Assembly: GCA_031769625.1 (NCBI GenBank)
Contig: JAUIMM010000534.1
Location: forward strand, 9,626,001 to 9,690,000
Length of the DNA: 64,000 nt
Direction of reading: 5' to 3'
DNA from: Taudactylus pleione
Lineage: Eukaryota; Chordata; Amphibia; Anura; Myobatrachidae
The position numbers and the translations under genes were made by a program. Positions 32,645 through 43,092 of the stretch are shown piece by piece; positions within the stretch are counted from its first letter, which is position 1, and the number at the start of each line of letters is the position of its first letter. Below the pieces are notes generated by a model. The model had not been told where the DNA came from, did not search any database, and saw nothing but the letters and a program-made list of their open reading frames with translations.

Positions 32645-33331
32645 TGATGTTTACTATTCCTTATGTTCTCCCCGATGATGTATATTTTATATGTGGAAGG
32701 AAAGCGTATAAGTGGCTCTCTCCGAGTTCCGAAGGTTTGTGTTATTTGGGAAGAGGAGTTCCGGAAGTTCTGACCCTTACACATGGTGAAATGCTTGGTA
32801 TTCATAAAAACATACCATCACCATATCTTCACACACAGTATTAACACAGAGACAAAAGAAATATGATACCTGGTGACATACATAAAACCACACAGTTAAT
32901 TAGTGAGACAACTGGCTTTCAAGTTTTGGTAGCATTGGATCCCACCAGGATGATAGATCGGAAGATGGATGAAATTCTGCAGTTAAAATTTGGAATTTCG
33001 AAAGAACTATAATGCTTCAGTGCCTGAAGTAGAGGAAAAGGTAGAGGACTGGGTTTCTTGGTTGAACCCAGTGAAATGGTTCTCAGGTCTAGGAGAGTGG
33101 GTCCAGGAAATGATTGCGAGTATAGGTAAACTCCTGATCTTCATACTGGTTGTCATCATAGTATTTGGCTTATGTGTCAGGTGTATTCCTACTGTGTTGA
33201 AATGTGGAAAATGTAAAGATAAGGTAAACCGGAAGAATGAAATTATGATGGTGGTCAGTAACAACAATATGAATACTGAGGTAAATGTAGGACTGCATTA
33301 CAACCCTGAACTAGAAGGTACCATCATATGA
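32645..33331 (+). pseudogene. env: ERV env remnant with transmembrane tail
   Basis: Fragments of the envelope glycoprotein. A Cys-containing surface/TM junction segment is seen at 32647-32844 (GRKAYKWLSP). A gap with frame changes follows, then the C-terminal part at 32990-33331. The latter has a Trp-rich membrane-proximal segment, one hydrophobic span of about 20 residues, a Cys-containing juxtamembrane stretch and a ~45-residue cytoplasmic tail. Most of the surface subunit and the N-terminal TM subunit are deleted. Assignment follows position before the 3' LTR and overall architecture. Confidence 0.7.
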
Positions 33332-33646
33332 TGCATAATATTTAGACATGCATGAAATGTGTTATTAAAATGTTATTTTAAAACATCTTATATAATGTAA
33401 GTCCCTATTCCCCCTCAAGACTTCCTTTATAGGATTGGTGCATCCCCACATCTTTCCCATGATCTTCCAATATCCGCGGTGTGTGTATAAGGGTAGTTTT
33501 ATGTCCCCTCCTAGAGACACATTATTGATGGATTAAGAACCACCTTGTGCCATCCCATAAATTAACATTAAATAATATGTCATAATGTAAGCCTAAATTA
33601 ATCTTAAAATCAGAGTATGATAGCATGTTGTTTGCTATCAAAGGGT
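33332..33646 (+). other. ERV 3' untranslated region with polypurine-like tract
   Basis: AT-rich sequence between env and the 3' LTR. AAAGGGTGG at 33640-33648 is the best polypurine-tract candidate. Confidence 0.6.
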
Positions 33647-34697
33647 GGATCGGTTTAAAATTAAATCTGCGCGATGCCATTTTGCGAATGGCAATAAGAC
33701 ACCATTTTGCGACTGGCCGCTCAGCACCATTTTAGTGAATCTCGCCCATTATAAGTACATACAGTGATGCTATTATTTAGCGTCGTGCGATTCCCACGCA
33801 ATAGAAAGAAGTTAAAAGTCCTCACCATATAAATACAGACAGTCACTAAAACATATACAATGATTAACCCTGCAAAACACGTACCATGGTGTACTCCACA
33901 AACACGTAGTCGCACAACGCTAACTAGCGTCTTTTCTCAATTCCCCAATACTTACACACTGCACACTTACATGAAAAGATTCCCTAGCATTAGAGTGTAA
34001 TATTCAAGGTTTATTCAGTATTATTAATGTTGTGAAATAAATGTAATTTGATATCTAAGGTTTAGTACATGGTAAGCAGACCGTGTTTGGTGTTGTACTG
34101 ATCCACTGTGCCTTTGCAGATTTCCGGTACCATCGGTGAGAAGATCGCAACATGTGTCTGCAAATTATGGACTATAGAGAGTTAAACATTAAAATGCACT
34201 CTGTAATGTAACCAGCTTAGATTTAGTATGCAGCGGGAAAAAACTAACAAAGGGCTGTTGGAGGCTGGTTTGTGTCCATTCGAATTGACCTATGAACTAT
34301 ACTGTAACAGAAGAACCAGGAAGAAGAACCAATGGAATCATGCAAAACTGTTCTATTGTATTACCTATCTCTGCTAGTGTATATATGTGGGCTCTCTAAA
34401 CTTGGATGCCAGTCTTCTTGCCTTGCTGTTGACGGAGGTTTCTATATTCATGCTGGTATCTGGGTCCAGAGCGCGTGCGTATGTAACAACTGTACCTTGG
34501 GTCTGTATGATTTATTTGCGCTAATTGTATTTAGATCACAGCGTGTAACCATCTGTTTTATATTGAATAATAACTTTTTGTACTTTGGAACCACACTCAA
34601 AGTCTGAATGCATTTATTTCTTGTGTGACTCATTACGCTAAATAGTGACAATTTTAGAAGGTATAGGTAGGTAGGAATCGATAGGTAGGAATCGATA
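33647..34697 (+). repeat. ERV 3' LTR (1051 bp)
   Basis: The partner of the 5' LTR. It shows CpG decay relative to that copy (for example ACGCC to ATGCC and GACGCC to GACACC in the YY1-type sites). A 91-codon open frame within it (34332-34607) corresponds to 27985-28260 in the other copy. Confidence 0.88.
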
Positions 34698-35743
34698 CTA
34701 CTGATACTCGTTTGCTTTTCTTTTGTTTTTTGACAGTGACTTGGAGGTTAAGTTTGCATCTTTTATGATATAATGGTCATGATTAGTTACTTTTTTATGG
34801 TGTCATTAAATATTTGTTCAAACTACTGTTTCCGCTTGATTTAAAATAATCTGCTATATGCTAATAGTCGAATATTGACAATTTATATCCACTTCTCTTG
34901 CAGAATGATATTTAGCACTCCTGTTTGCAAATTTCATTATCAACAATGGAGAATACATTCATGACTCTTTTGTAACCATGTCTGAAAAGCAAAGCCTTTA
35001 CTGACGTATAGTCTCATTAGACTCTGCTATTGTATACTGCTTTCTGGGATTCATTTATGTGAAATAGTCACACTTTTTTATTTAAAAAGCAGCCTTTTTT
35101 TCAGGCAGAAATTAAATATTTATTACCACCAGCATGTAACAGAGTGGGTACGCAGCATTTAACTCTGATATCTGCTGAAATTCCTCCATTCCTGACTGCT
35201 GCAGCCACCCAATAGGTTTACATGTTGAATTAGATGGTGGCTTATCATCCAAACTCTGGAATGTGTAGAATACTGTGGTCAAGTCCCAGCAGTTACCAGG
35301 AGCTGAAGATGGTGGTAGGCAGAAGTTGATGATGGGATAGTTTGCTTATTTTCCTGACAGAATTCTCTTCTTGAACCCTCTCTGTCAATGGTTGCTTTGA
35401 AAACGTGGTCAGTTATCCTAGGCATGTGCATTAGTTCTTGTGACACTTCAAGTAAATCACAGGTGACAGCCTACTTTTGGAGACCCTGTTTGTGCGTTTA
35501 TAGGATAAACTTTTCCTCTGTATTATCGCATAATGCAATATTATTATTATATTGCGCTTATACTGCTTTTGTTAAACTGTGAACTGTTTTGGTGCAAAAG
35601 TAAGAGTTGAGAATCTGAGCGCTTAAAAATAAGGGTTCAGTCTACTTTTACACTCTGGGGTCTGTCCCCTATGACCCCTAGAACTAAGGTACAAATTAAT
35701 AATTTGTGTAAACAACAAGGCGATCCCTTTCAGATCGAGCAAG
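34698..35743. other. Unassigned DNA between ERV and Harbinger
   Basis: No gene or element recognised. It ends in the AAG (35741-35743) that is duplicated at the far side of the Harbinger transposon. Confidence 0.5.
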
Positions 35744-36387
35744 GGCCCTCATTCAGAGCCGCACGCAAGCGGGCGCACGTACGTTAGGCGTACGTACAAA
35801 AATATTTAAATTCAATGGCTCGCTCGTATTTTCGTTCGCATCTAAAATTCCTCCCTAAACTCTGACGACCCCTCCTCTAACTAACGAGCGTACGAAATAG
35901 CGAGCGTACATCACCGAAATGGCTTGAAAGGAACGCACGCACACGTATAAACAGGAAGTGGCCTTGTCAGATGTCGATTACCTGCTCCTTTATTCTGCCT
36001 ACCTCCATAAATCGTATCATGCCAATCAATGTATCAATTAGCTTAATTGTTTGTTTTTTTTCAACACAATGCAAGAAACTTTACTCTTGTCTGTGTTTGT
36101 GTTTACCCGCAGAATACGTACGGATGAAACATTCGCTTGTATTGTTTAAAAAACATGTGAACCACAATTAAACAATTGTACTATTGCTGTGTATCCCCGC
36201 ATATTTCCCTGGGTTCATTTCTTTATTTAAATTTGCTTACGCATGTCACTGCATCAAGCCTATCCTAACTCTCCAGAGATTTCTGGCCCTGTCGAACACA
36301 TGACTCATACACTAACCAATAAAATTGCTCCTGTTAATTTCCAAAATACATTAGCCAATCAGAAAATTTTTACACACTTTATCAAAA

Positions 36388-37056
36388 ATGATTTTTAAGA
36401 AAAACACCATTGCCATCATGAGAGCCTCCGCATTCACCAGACGTGAGCTGCTGGTGCTTACGGAGGTAATGGATCGCCGGATCACCAGCCAGCCAGAACC
36501 CATGACCAACCGGCAGAAGCGCTCCGCGTATGCGGAGGTACGGTCCCGCCTGCGGTCCTTTGGATCACGCCGCAACATCGGGCAGCTGGAGCGCAGGTGG
36601 TCCGACCTGCAACGGCGAACGCCCCGCTTGCTGGCATGCTTTCGCATGCAGATCCTGGCAAGTAAGTGTTATGTATTGTGGTTTTAATGTTTGTGTTTGT
36701 GGGGCAAACTGCGTGTGCATGTTTTCATGTTTGTTCTATTTATTATTTGTACTCATATATGCGTGTGCATGTTTTCCTGTCTGTTCTATTTATTATTTGT
36801 ACTCATATCTGCGTGTGCATGTTTTCCTGTCTGTTCTATTTATTATTTGTACTCATATCTGCGTCTGCATGTTTTCCTGTCTGTTCTATTTATTATTTGT
36901 ACTCATATCTGCGTCTGCATGTTTTCCTGTCTGTTCTATTTATTATTTGTACTCATATCTGCGTCTGCATGTTTTCCTGTCTGTTCTATTTATTATTTGT
37001 ACTCATATCTGCGTCTGCATGTTTTCCCTCTTTTTATGAATTTTTAATTCTACTGC

Positions 37057-37091
<35 letters not shown>

Positions 37092-37856
37092 TTTGTTTGG
37101 CCGGATTTGTCCATAAACTAAACGCAATTTATTTGACATATTTTAAGGGGACAGCCAAGACTCCGCCGTCAACGTCGGCGTTCCCGCCCACTCTCCCCAA
37201 CCCCCAGCCAACACTCCACCCCAAATCTTTCCCCTATTCCCCACTCCTCCCCATCCTTCCCAGACCCTCTCCCGGAAATGTCGGGACTCCTTCCCCTCCG
37301 TCCCACTTCCCCCTCTCCTCCACCCACCCCTCTTCCAATTACCCCCTCCCCGGAGTCCAGCATAACTCCGCCCCATTCTTTGGGGAATGACGGATCCTCC
37401 GAGGAGGATCATGGAGGTTTTGCCGGAGCTCCCGATTTTTTTCCCGGTATGTTTTGTATTATTTTTTTTTAAAGCACAAACTGTTTGTATGTAATCATGT
37501 GTCGTGCCTTTCTTCGTGTTTTTGTGGCTTGACTTTTGTTGATTGTGAAGGTTTGCCTTTACCTCTTCCTGGTGATTTAAGCATACACATATCATACCTG
37601 TGGGAATTTGTACCTAGGCCTTGTATTTTTGCCAGCCCACACTTTTTATTTATGTTTTTGGGTTTAGGAGTGATTTGTTTTTTAATTAATGTTTTTCTGT
37701 GGAGTCCCTATTGTTGTATTAACCCACACACTTTTCTCACCCACAGAGGAACAGAGGCGTCGGCAAGAGGTGGCAGATGTTGTGGGGCAGATGCGCCACC
37801 ATGTAATCGGCCTTCTGGTGGCCCTCGACCGGCTGTCTGGCCTCCTTCGGCATTAG
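36388..37856 (+). pseudogene. Harbinger Myb/SANT-like protein A, three exons, frame conflict
   Basis: Exon 1 (36388-36661) encodes a Myb/SANT-like DNA-binding domain, from AFTRRELLVLTEVMD to QLERRWSDLQRR, and ends at a perfect donor A|GTAAGT. Exon 2 (starting 37148 or 37155, ending 37446 at G|GTATGT) is Pro/Ser-rich and then acidic (GSSEEDHGG). Exon 3 (37747-37856), after a pyrimidine-tract acceptor CCACAG, gives EEQRRRQEVADVVGQMRHHV and a Leu-rich end with TAG. Exons 2 and 3 join in frame. Exon 1 does not join the late exon 2 frame through any AG I can find, so a one-base indel in exon 2 is likely. The gene may be broken, or my acceptor is wrong. The role in DNA binding or nuclear targeting is inferred from the family. 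Confidence 0.65.
36711..37027 (+). repeat. 50-bp tandem repeat, 6.3 copies, inside intron 1 of gene A
   Basis: The unit starts GCGTGTGCATGTTTTCCTGT and recurs exactly every 50 bp at 36711, 36761, 36811, 36861, 36911, 36961 and 37011 (partial). Later copies carry GCGTCTGCAT. Because 50 is not a multiple of three, the frames cycle. Near identity implies recent expansion. A ~35-bp poly(T) follows at about 37061-37090. Confidence 0.95.
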
Positions 37857-37882
37857 TTTTTTTTTTTTTTTTGTATTTTCCC

Positions 37883-37888
37883 AATAAA
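37883..37888 (+). terminator. Poly(A) signal of gene A
   Basis: AATAAA lies 27 bp after the stop codon of exon 3. Confidence 0.7.
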
Positions 37889-38318
37889 ATTTTAAAGACA
37901 AATATACGTTGTGGCTCATTTTTAAAAACCAAAACCAAGATAGTTTAGCCTGACATAAGTTCCTGCAAGGATTTCCCTTTTGTAAAAGTTAGATTGTGTT
38001 TTGTCTTTGTATGTCAAACAGACACCAGAAACACATAACAGTAACAATGTAATTTCCCTTTTTGGGTGTAGTGTCAATTTCAGATTTCTACATTTTCCAG
38101 GTTCCTACTTGGTGCGCAAGCTGCTTAGGCCAATCTTACAAATCCCAAGGTTGGGCCAGGCTTCCTTTTGGTGTGGATTGGAAAGCTGAAAACATATTTC
38201 AGTTTTGCTCATCTGGCGTCAGTACTGGTTTACCCCTTAGTCAAATGTAACTTGTGTTAACCTGGTTACACTTGCTGTTAACGTCCCAAAAAAGGAAGAC
38301 CATTTCACTCTTCAAACA

Positions 38319-38324
38319 TTTATT
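38319..38324 (-). terminator. Poly(A) signal candidate of nuclease gene B
   Basis: AATAAA on the minus strand (TTTATT on plus), about 350 bp past the stop codon of gene B. Confidence 0.55.
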
Positions 38325-38673
38325 CACCACATAACAGAGAAAACAAAGTGGTCACTCCCAAAAAAAATACACAGTGATAAATTCAAATACAACACATACC
38401 AAGAAACAAATAAATAAAAACACAAAATCAAGAACTGGTTGACGAAGGACCATGCCAACATGATTCCACAAACATGGCGTTGCGATATGGGTTCCAGAAT
38501 ATATGCCCAAAAGGACCAGATCCAGGTTTGGTAAGGGTAGCAGGAAGTAGTGAGCGTTGGAGTGCCAAAGATTATGTGAACAAACAGAAGATGGTGAGAA
38601 AAATAAAAATAAATTAGATGTTTGCCAAAAAAAAAAAACACATTAGGTATAAACACTGGAGTTTTGAACAAAC

Positions 38674-39963
38674 TTACCTAAAAAATCTGGCCACCACATC
38701 ATCGCGTATGGCCCCCCCACATACTGACCTTCGACCAACCTCGGGGGGGCCATCCTCAGGTAAGGCATCCTCTGGCTGCATTGGGACACCACTCCTTATG
38801 GCAATGTTGTGAAATATCCCACACAGGACCACAATTTTAGACACCATATCCGGCACATACATGAGCTCGCCACCAGAGCGGTGGAGGCATCTGAATCGGC
38901 CTTTTAAAAGGCCGATACAGCGCTCCACCACTTGCCTGGTGGCTGTAAGTGCGGAATTATACGCACTTTGTGGCCCTGGTGTGGGAGCCAAATAAGGAGT
39001 GAGCAGCCAGGACATGCAAGGGTATCCACTGTCTCCTGTGAACAAAAATAGACCACATCAGGAACACTGTGTATCAAGCTTAACATTGTTATGTACTAAA
39101 GGTCTCCACTTACCCAGAAGCCACGCATCACCAGCTTGTAGGTTGGTTAATTTCTGCCATATCCCTGATTGCCGGATGACGAAGGAGTCATGAGCACTTC
39201 CGGGTAATTTAGCATTCAGGGACAGGATCTGGAGGGAGGCATCACATACCACCATTACATTCAGGGAGTGATAGTGTTTCCTGTTTCTAAATATGGCCTC
39301 CAGCCGTGCTGGAGGCTGAAGTGGTATGTGAGTACCATCCACAACCCCTATGATGTGTGGGAAGCCAGCTATTTGGTAAAAATTGGCCTTGGCCACACTA
39401 AGGGCACCCATATCCAAAGGCATTTGAATAAAATGATGGAGGTGCTTGAAAAGTGCCTCCATCACTGCCCTCAGGATCCGGGAAAAGGAGGATTGGGAGA
39501 TGCCCGCCACTATTCCGACCGTTGTTTGAAACGATCCTGAGGCACAGAAATGTAACACCGCCATAAATTGCGTCAGTGGTGGTATTGCTGTTGGACTGTC
39601 AATTTGCCGCTCAAGATCACTTTCTATTAATGAGAGAGTGTCTATGATGATTTTGGGAGGTAGACGGTAGCGTCTTAAAACCTCATCATCGGGCATTCCA
39701 AAAAGGGTGACACGTGTTCGAAATATCTGGGGCCTTGCATGCCTACGATGCCTACGCCTGGGACGAGTTTGAGGTTGGTCGTCTTCCGGGAGCAGGGCCA
39801 GAACAATTCGCCCCAGATCTATCTGAAATTCAAAGTTTACAATGTAAGGCTTTTGACCCACCCCAAAAGTAAGAAAAAACAACTTAGCTTTCTGATACCA
39901 TCCATAGCTGCTTACATGCCGGGGTATTGTCATGATATGTATAAACTGTAAAAAAGGCAACAA
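38674..39963 (-). CDS. Harbinger DDE nuclease (HARBI1-like transposase), two exons
   Basis: The nuclease cuts and joins transposon ends. Exon 1 is 39963-39114 and exon 2 is 39035-38674. The donor G|GTAAGT (39113 down) and acceptor CACAG|GA (39036) join in phase as GDSGYP, a family landmark. The total is 403 residues if ATG 39963 is used. The DDE residues are Asp209 (VVDGTHIPL), Asp259 (GSAHDSFV) and Glu321 (VVERCIGLLKGRF). An N-terminal helix-turn-helix (ISQSSFSRILRAV) and an Arg-rich stretch (RPRRRHRRHARP) precede them. No stop or frameshift breaks it. The first ~45 residues are not family-like, and an acceptor-like TTTCAG|AT at 39833 suggests the true coding exon starts there after an unseen 5' exon. 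TAA overlaps another GTAAGT, so an alternative C-terminus is possible. Confidence 0.88.
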
Positions 39964-40156
39964 TGAGACGTCAAAAATTTAAAGGGTTTTTTTTTAGGTA
40001 AAAAATTGTTGCAAGCCAACACAGAAAATAACGGAAAAACACATTTGGCCATCGATGAAAACTACATTGCACACCGTACGTCAAATAGGGTTCAAATGAA
40101 CCCAAAAAATGGAAAAGGGAAAAGCAAAACTGGATTATATGATGAATAAGCCGTCC

Positions 40157-40280
40157 AAAATGCGGTAAATTATTCGCAAATGCAAGTCACTACACCAACA
40201 GTCAAAAATGCGGTAAATTATTCGCAAATGCAAGTCACTACACCAACAGTCAAAAATGCGGTAATTCATTCGCAAATGCA
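40157..40280 (+). repeat. 48-bp tandem repeat between genes B and C
   Basis: AAAATGCGGTAAATTATTCG recurs at 40157, 40205 and (slightly changed) 40253, about 2.6 copies. It lies in the divergent upstream region of genes B and C, where promoter elements or protein-binding iterons would be expected. Confidence 0.85.
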
Positions 40281-40781
40281 AGACAAAAAATGGACTTACC
40301 CAACTCGAATATATAAGATGTCCTCAAAAAACTTCTTTGGGTCCGAAAAAAATAAAAAACTAAAAAATATGAAATGAGTGTTAAACAAATTAACTAACCA
40401 CAAAACAGAAGAATACAACAATTGGCCACAAATTTGAATGCACAAAACTTACCAAATCAGGAAAGGATGTTGAAAAAATGAAAAAAATGCGAACGGAAAA
40501 ACCAAAGAAATGTAGCAAAAACAAACAAAAAAACAACTCTCCAAAATCCTCCAAACGCAACCAACCAACCAAATCCAAACCACTTCACCGACAACACTCC
40601 AACAACCCCACCTCGAATCCACACACACCAAGCCATAAATAGTGTTTATTTTCCCGCACAAATTAAGGATGAATCATAGGGACGCACAATCAATGATGCG
40701 GCCGCAAACTAACGACGCATGTATAAATACGTCACGAAATCACATAGAATTTCTGGATGATTTCATGCTGGAAGCAGAGAC

Positions 40782-42068
40782 ATGGCTTCAAACCAGGGAA
40801 ACAATGGTCAAAATTGCGGCGGTAAGGCCTTCATGCATTTTGTGTCAATGAGTATTTTAAAACATAATATTGTGCAAGTTGTGAAGTGGCTAAATCTGCA
40901 TATTTACCCAAATAGGTGAGGAGGATGACATGGAAGAGACTGCTGGCCCCAGTCAACCCGCCAAAGCTGCAAAAAAAAAAAGGCAGCCACATTTCACAAG
41001 CAAGGAGATGGAGGTTTTGATCCAGAAGTGCGTTGACATCCTGCCCCAGGCAGCCAGGAATATGAGCCAAAGCCAGAAGTGGAGAATGTGGGAGGAGGTC
41101 GCCGTTGCTGTCAATAGGGTGGGTGATTATGTCCGTCTAGCCCGGGATGTCAAACGGCGGTAAGTAAACACTTTCCCATCCTATAAACAAACCCCATTGT
41201 TAAAAAAAGGATAATGGTTCCAAATTCATTCCACAGATGGGCAGACTTCAAATATCGTCTAAAGCAAAAACTTGCCGACAGGGCTAGGCATGCAAGGGGG
41301 ACAGGTGGGGGTCCCACCCCTGTGTCATTGGAGTTGACAGACTTAGAAGAGATGGCACAGGGGTGTGTGCAGGCTGTGGAGGTGTTTGGCGTGTCCAACA
41401 TGGATACGGACATGCCAGACTTTGCGGCTCCTCATGTTGGCCAAGGTAAGTCTTGTGATGTCACCATCTCAGAAATGCTATTGTGCCAATATGTAGATTC
41501 TAATGTGAGTCTTTTCTCCAATTTCCTAACAGAGACAGAGGCGGATGAGTCTGCTCCAGAGGGGAGCCTTGGCCGCAGAATTTCTGCTGACTCTGCAGGG
41601 GAGGAACCAGTACATCCGGCTGAGGACCCTGCAGAAGCCAGTCCAGGGCGTGCCCCCTCGCAGGCAGTGGGCCTCCTCACAGAACTCAATTTTAAATCGG
41701 ATTGCCATACGGAGATTCTGCAGAGGATGGACGCCAGTCTGCTACGGGTGGCTGAGGCCCTGGAGCAAAATGCTGCGGCCAACGTGACCATTGCTCAGGC
41801 CCTGGCGGAAAATACCAGGGCCAACATCCGCATCGCCGATGCCCTGGAGCAGCTCGTTCGCCAGCACATGGTGGAGCCGACCTCCCTTCCTGCCGGAACA
41901 TCCAGATCCTCCACCTCTGGCACAACATCAGGCAATCCTCCAAATGTGCCTAGCCCTGTGCCTAGTCCAGAGGCCACAACATCTGCCTCTGGACAGGCCA
42001 GCCCGATGGCATCCCGGACCCGGTCTGGCGCCCACCCTCACCCAGCCAAACGGGCGAGAAAACGGTGA
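40782..42068 (+). CDS. Harbinger Myb/SANT-like protein C, four exons, intact
   Basis: Exons 40782-40821, 40916-41159, 41237-41445 and 41533-42068 join through GT/AG sites (GTAAGG, GTAAGT, GTAAGT donors) with phases 1, 2 and 1 kept. They give 342 residues without a stop. The start ATGGCTTCAAACCAG is chosen because only this frame joins exon 2 (GGEEDDMEET). The Myb/SANT domain runs from about residue 38 (HFTSKEMEVLIQKCV) to the exon 2-3 join (KRRWADFKYRLKQK). An acidic middle, an amphipathic helix (about 200-265, LLRVAEALEQNAAAN), a Ser/Pro/Thr-rich stretch and a basic tail PAKRARKR follow, the last a probable nuclear signal. The 87-bp last intron is open and in frame, so retention would add 29 residues. 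The partner role to nuclease B is inferred from the family. Confidence 0.85.
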
Positions 42069-42273
42069 CAGCAATGGCGACTTTTCCCACTTTCCTTCTG
42101 TGCTTGGCTCATATTCCTTTCTGGTCAAAACTTCCCTCTCCTTTCTTGTGAAATGTTTTTAAATTTTGTATTTACGATTATGTTAGTAGTTATGTTTTTT
42201 TTTTTTTTAGATCAAATATCTTGGCCACAAAAAAAGGCAATACAATATTATGCCAATTTGTTTGTGTGTAAAC

Positions 42274-42279
42274 AATAAA
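42274..42279 (+). terminator. Poly(A) signal of gene C
   Basis: AATAAA lies about 205 bp after the gene C stop and is followed by an A-rich stretch. Confidence 0.7.
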
Positions 42280-43092
42280 TTTTAAAAAAAAAACAGACAT
42301 TGTATTGTGACATTATTGTACAAATGGGTTACATTTAATCCTGGCCTTAAACGCAAAAACTGACCCTCTTTTGTTAAAAAAAAGGCCTCTTTAAGGAACG
42401 TTTAAAAAATCACATAGCGATGCAAATTCCACAGTAAACCAAAAAAAAGGGGAGCTAATTAAAAGATGATGACATTATTTTTACAATAGGCCATAACCAC
42501 CAAATTGTGGCCAAAATAAAAGCCCAAAAATGTACGCTAATTGATTATGTAATCATGACATTAGCAGCTCTGATTTCCACCTGCGTACGCTTTTGTGCTA
42601 TCCCAATAAACTGCTTTCCAAACACATACCAAGCCGGATTTCAATCCAACACTAATTACTTTACTGACCAGCCACGATTAATCGCAGCACCATCGTGGAG
42701 TCCCGGGACGGAGGAGAAGGCCATCGCCAATGTGGTCGAGTAATCCTGACCCTAAGCTGTGCGAGCATTTTGAAGGGAAAGCGGATGTTTCAGTGACGTA
42801 TGAGACGGTCCGAACACATTTGACGTTCGCATCTGCTAATGTATGTACGCCCCAAAAACGCTTCGCCACGCCTGCGTTTTGTCATCTCCACCCCCGTCAA
42901 CACCCAAAAACGCCCTGTTCTGTCAATCACATATGACATGTCACTTCCTGTACGCTATTTTAGGAACGAGAGAAAAAAAGCTCGCAATCTGCCGTACGCG
43001 CATGCGTGGTGTAACACCGACGCATGCGCGGTTAGTCAACATCGGAACGCAACGAGCGTACTGTTGTTAACGTGCGGCTCTGAATGAGGGCC

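Larger units (their letters stand above)
27302..34697 (+). mobile_element. Endogenous retrovirus (gamma/epsilon-like), internally deleted
   Basis: An ancient provirus: 5' LTR (27302-28350), primer-binding-like site, long leader, gag (29333-31181), protease start and partial RT (31182-32216), env 3' part (32645-33331), polypurine-like AAAGGGTGG and 3' LTR (33647-34697). RNase H, integrase and most of env are gone. A hairpin MITE occupies the boundary of that deletion. Class is inferred from a single CCHC knuckle, a PPPY late motif, an in-frame gag UAG before pro, and YY1-type sites at the start of U3. No target duplication is evident, so the LTR edges are alignment limits of the two copies. 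Confidence 0.88.
35744..43092. mobile_element. Three-gene Harbinger-type DNA transposon, 7.35 kb
   Basis: Terminal inverted repeats GGCCCTCATTCAGAGCCGCA (35744 on) and its exact complement (to 43092) are flanked by the 3-bp duplication AAG (35741-35743, 43093-43095). The cargo is a Myb/SANT-like gene A (+, 36388-37856), a DDE nuclease gene B (-, 39963-38674) and a Myb/SANT-like gene C (+, 40782-42068). Each has a poly(A) signal. Standard autonomous Harbingers encode the nuclease plus one Myb-like partner, which moves the nuclease into the nucleus and binds the ends. Here there are two. B and C are diverging neighbours sharing 0.8 kb of upstream DNA. The coding state suggests a young element. 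Confidence 0.9.

Noticed and set aside
36530..37121. Overlapping frames of 118-169 codons with hydrophobic LFIICTHICVCMFSCLFY repeats
   Set aside because: They lie in intron 1 of gene A and translate the 50-bp tandem repeat, which cycles through all three frames.
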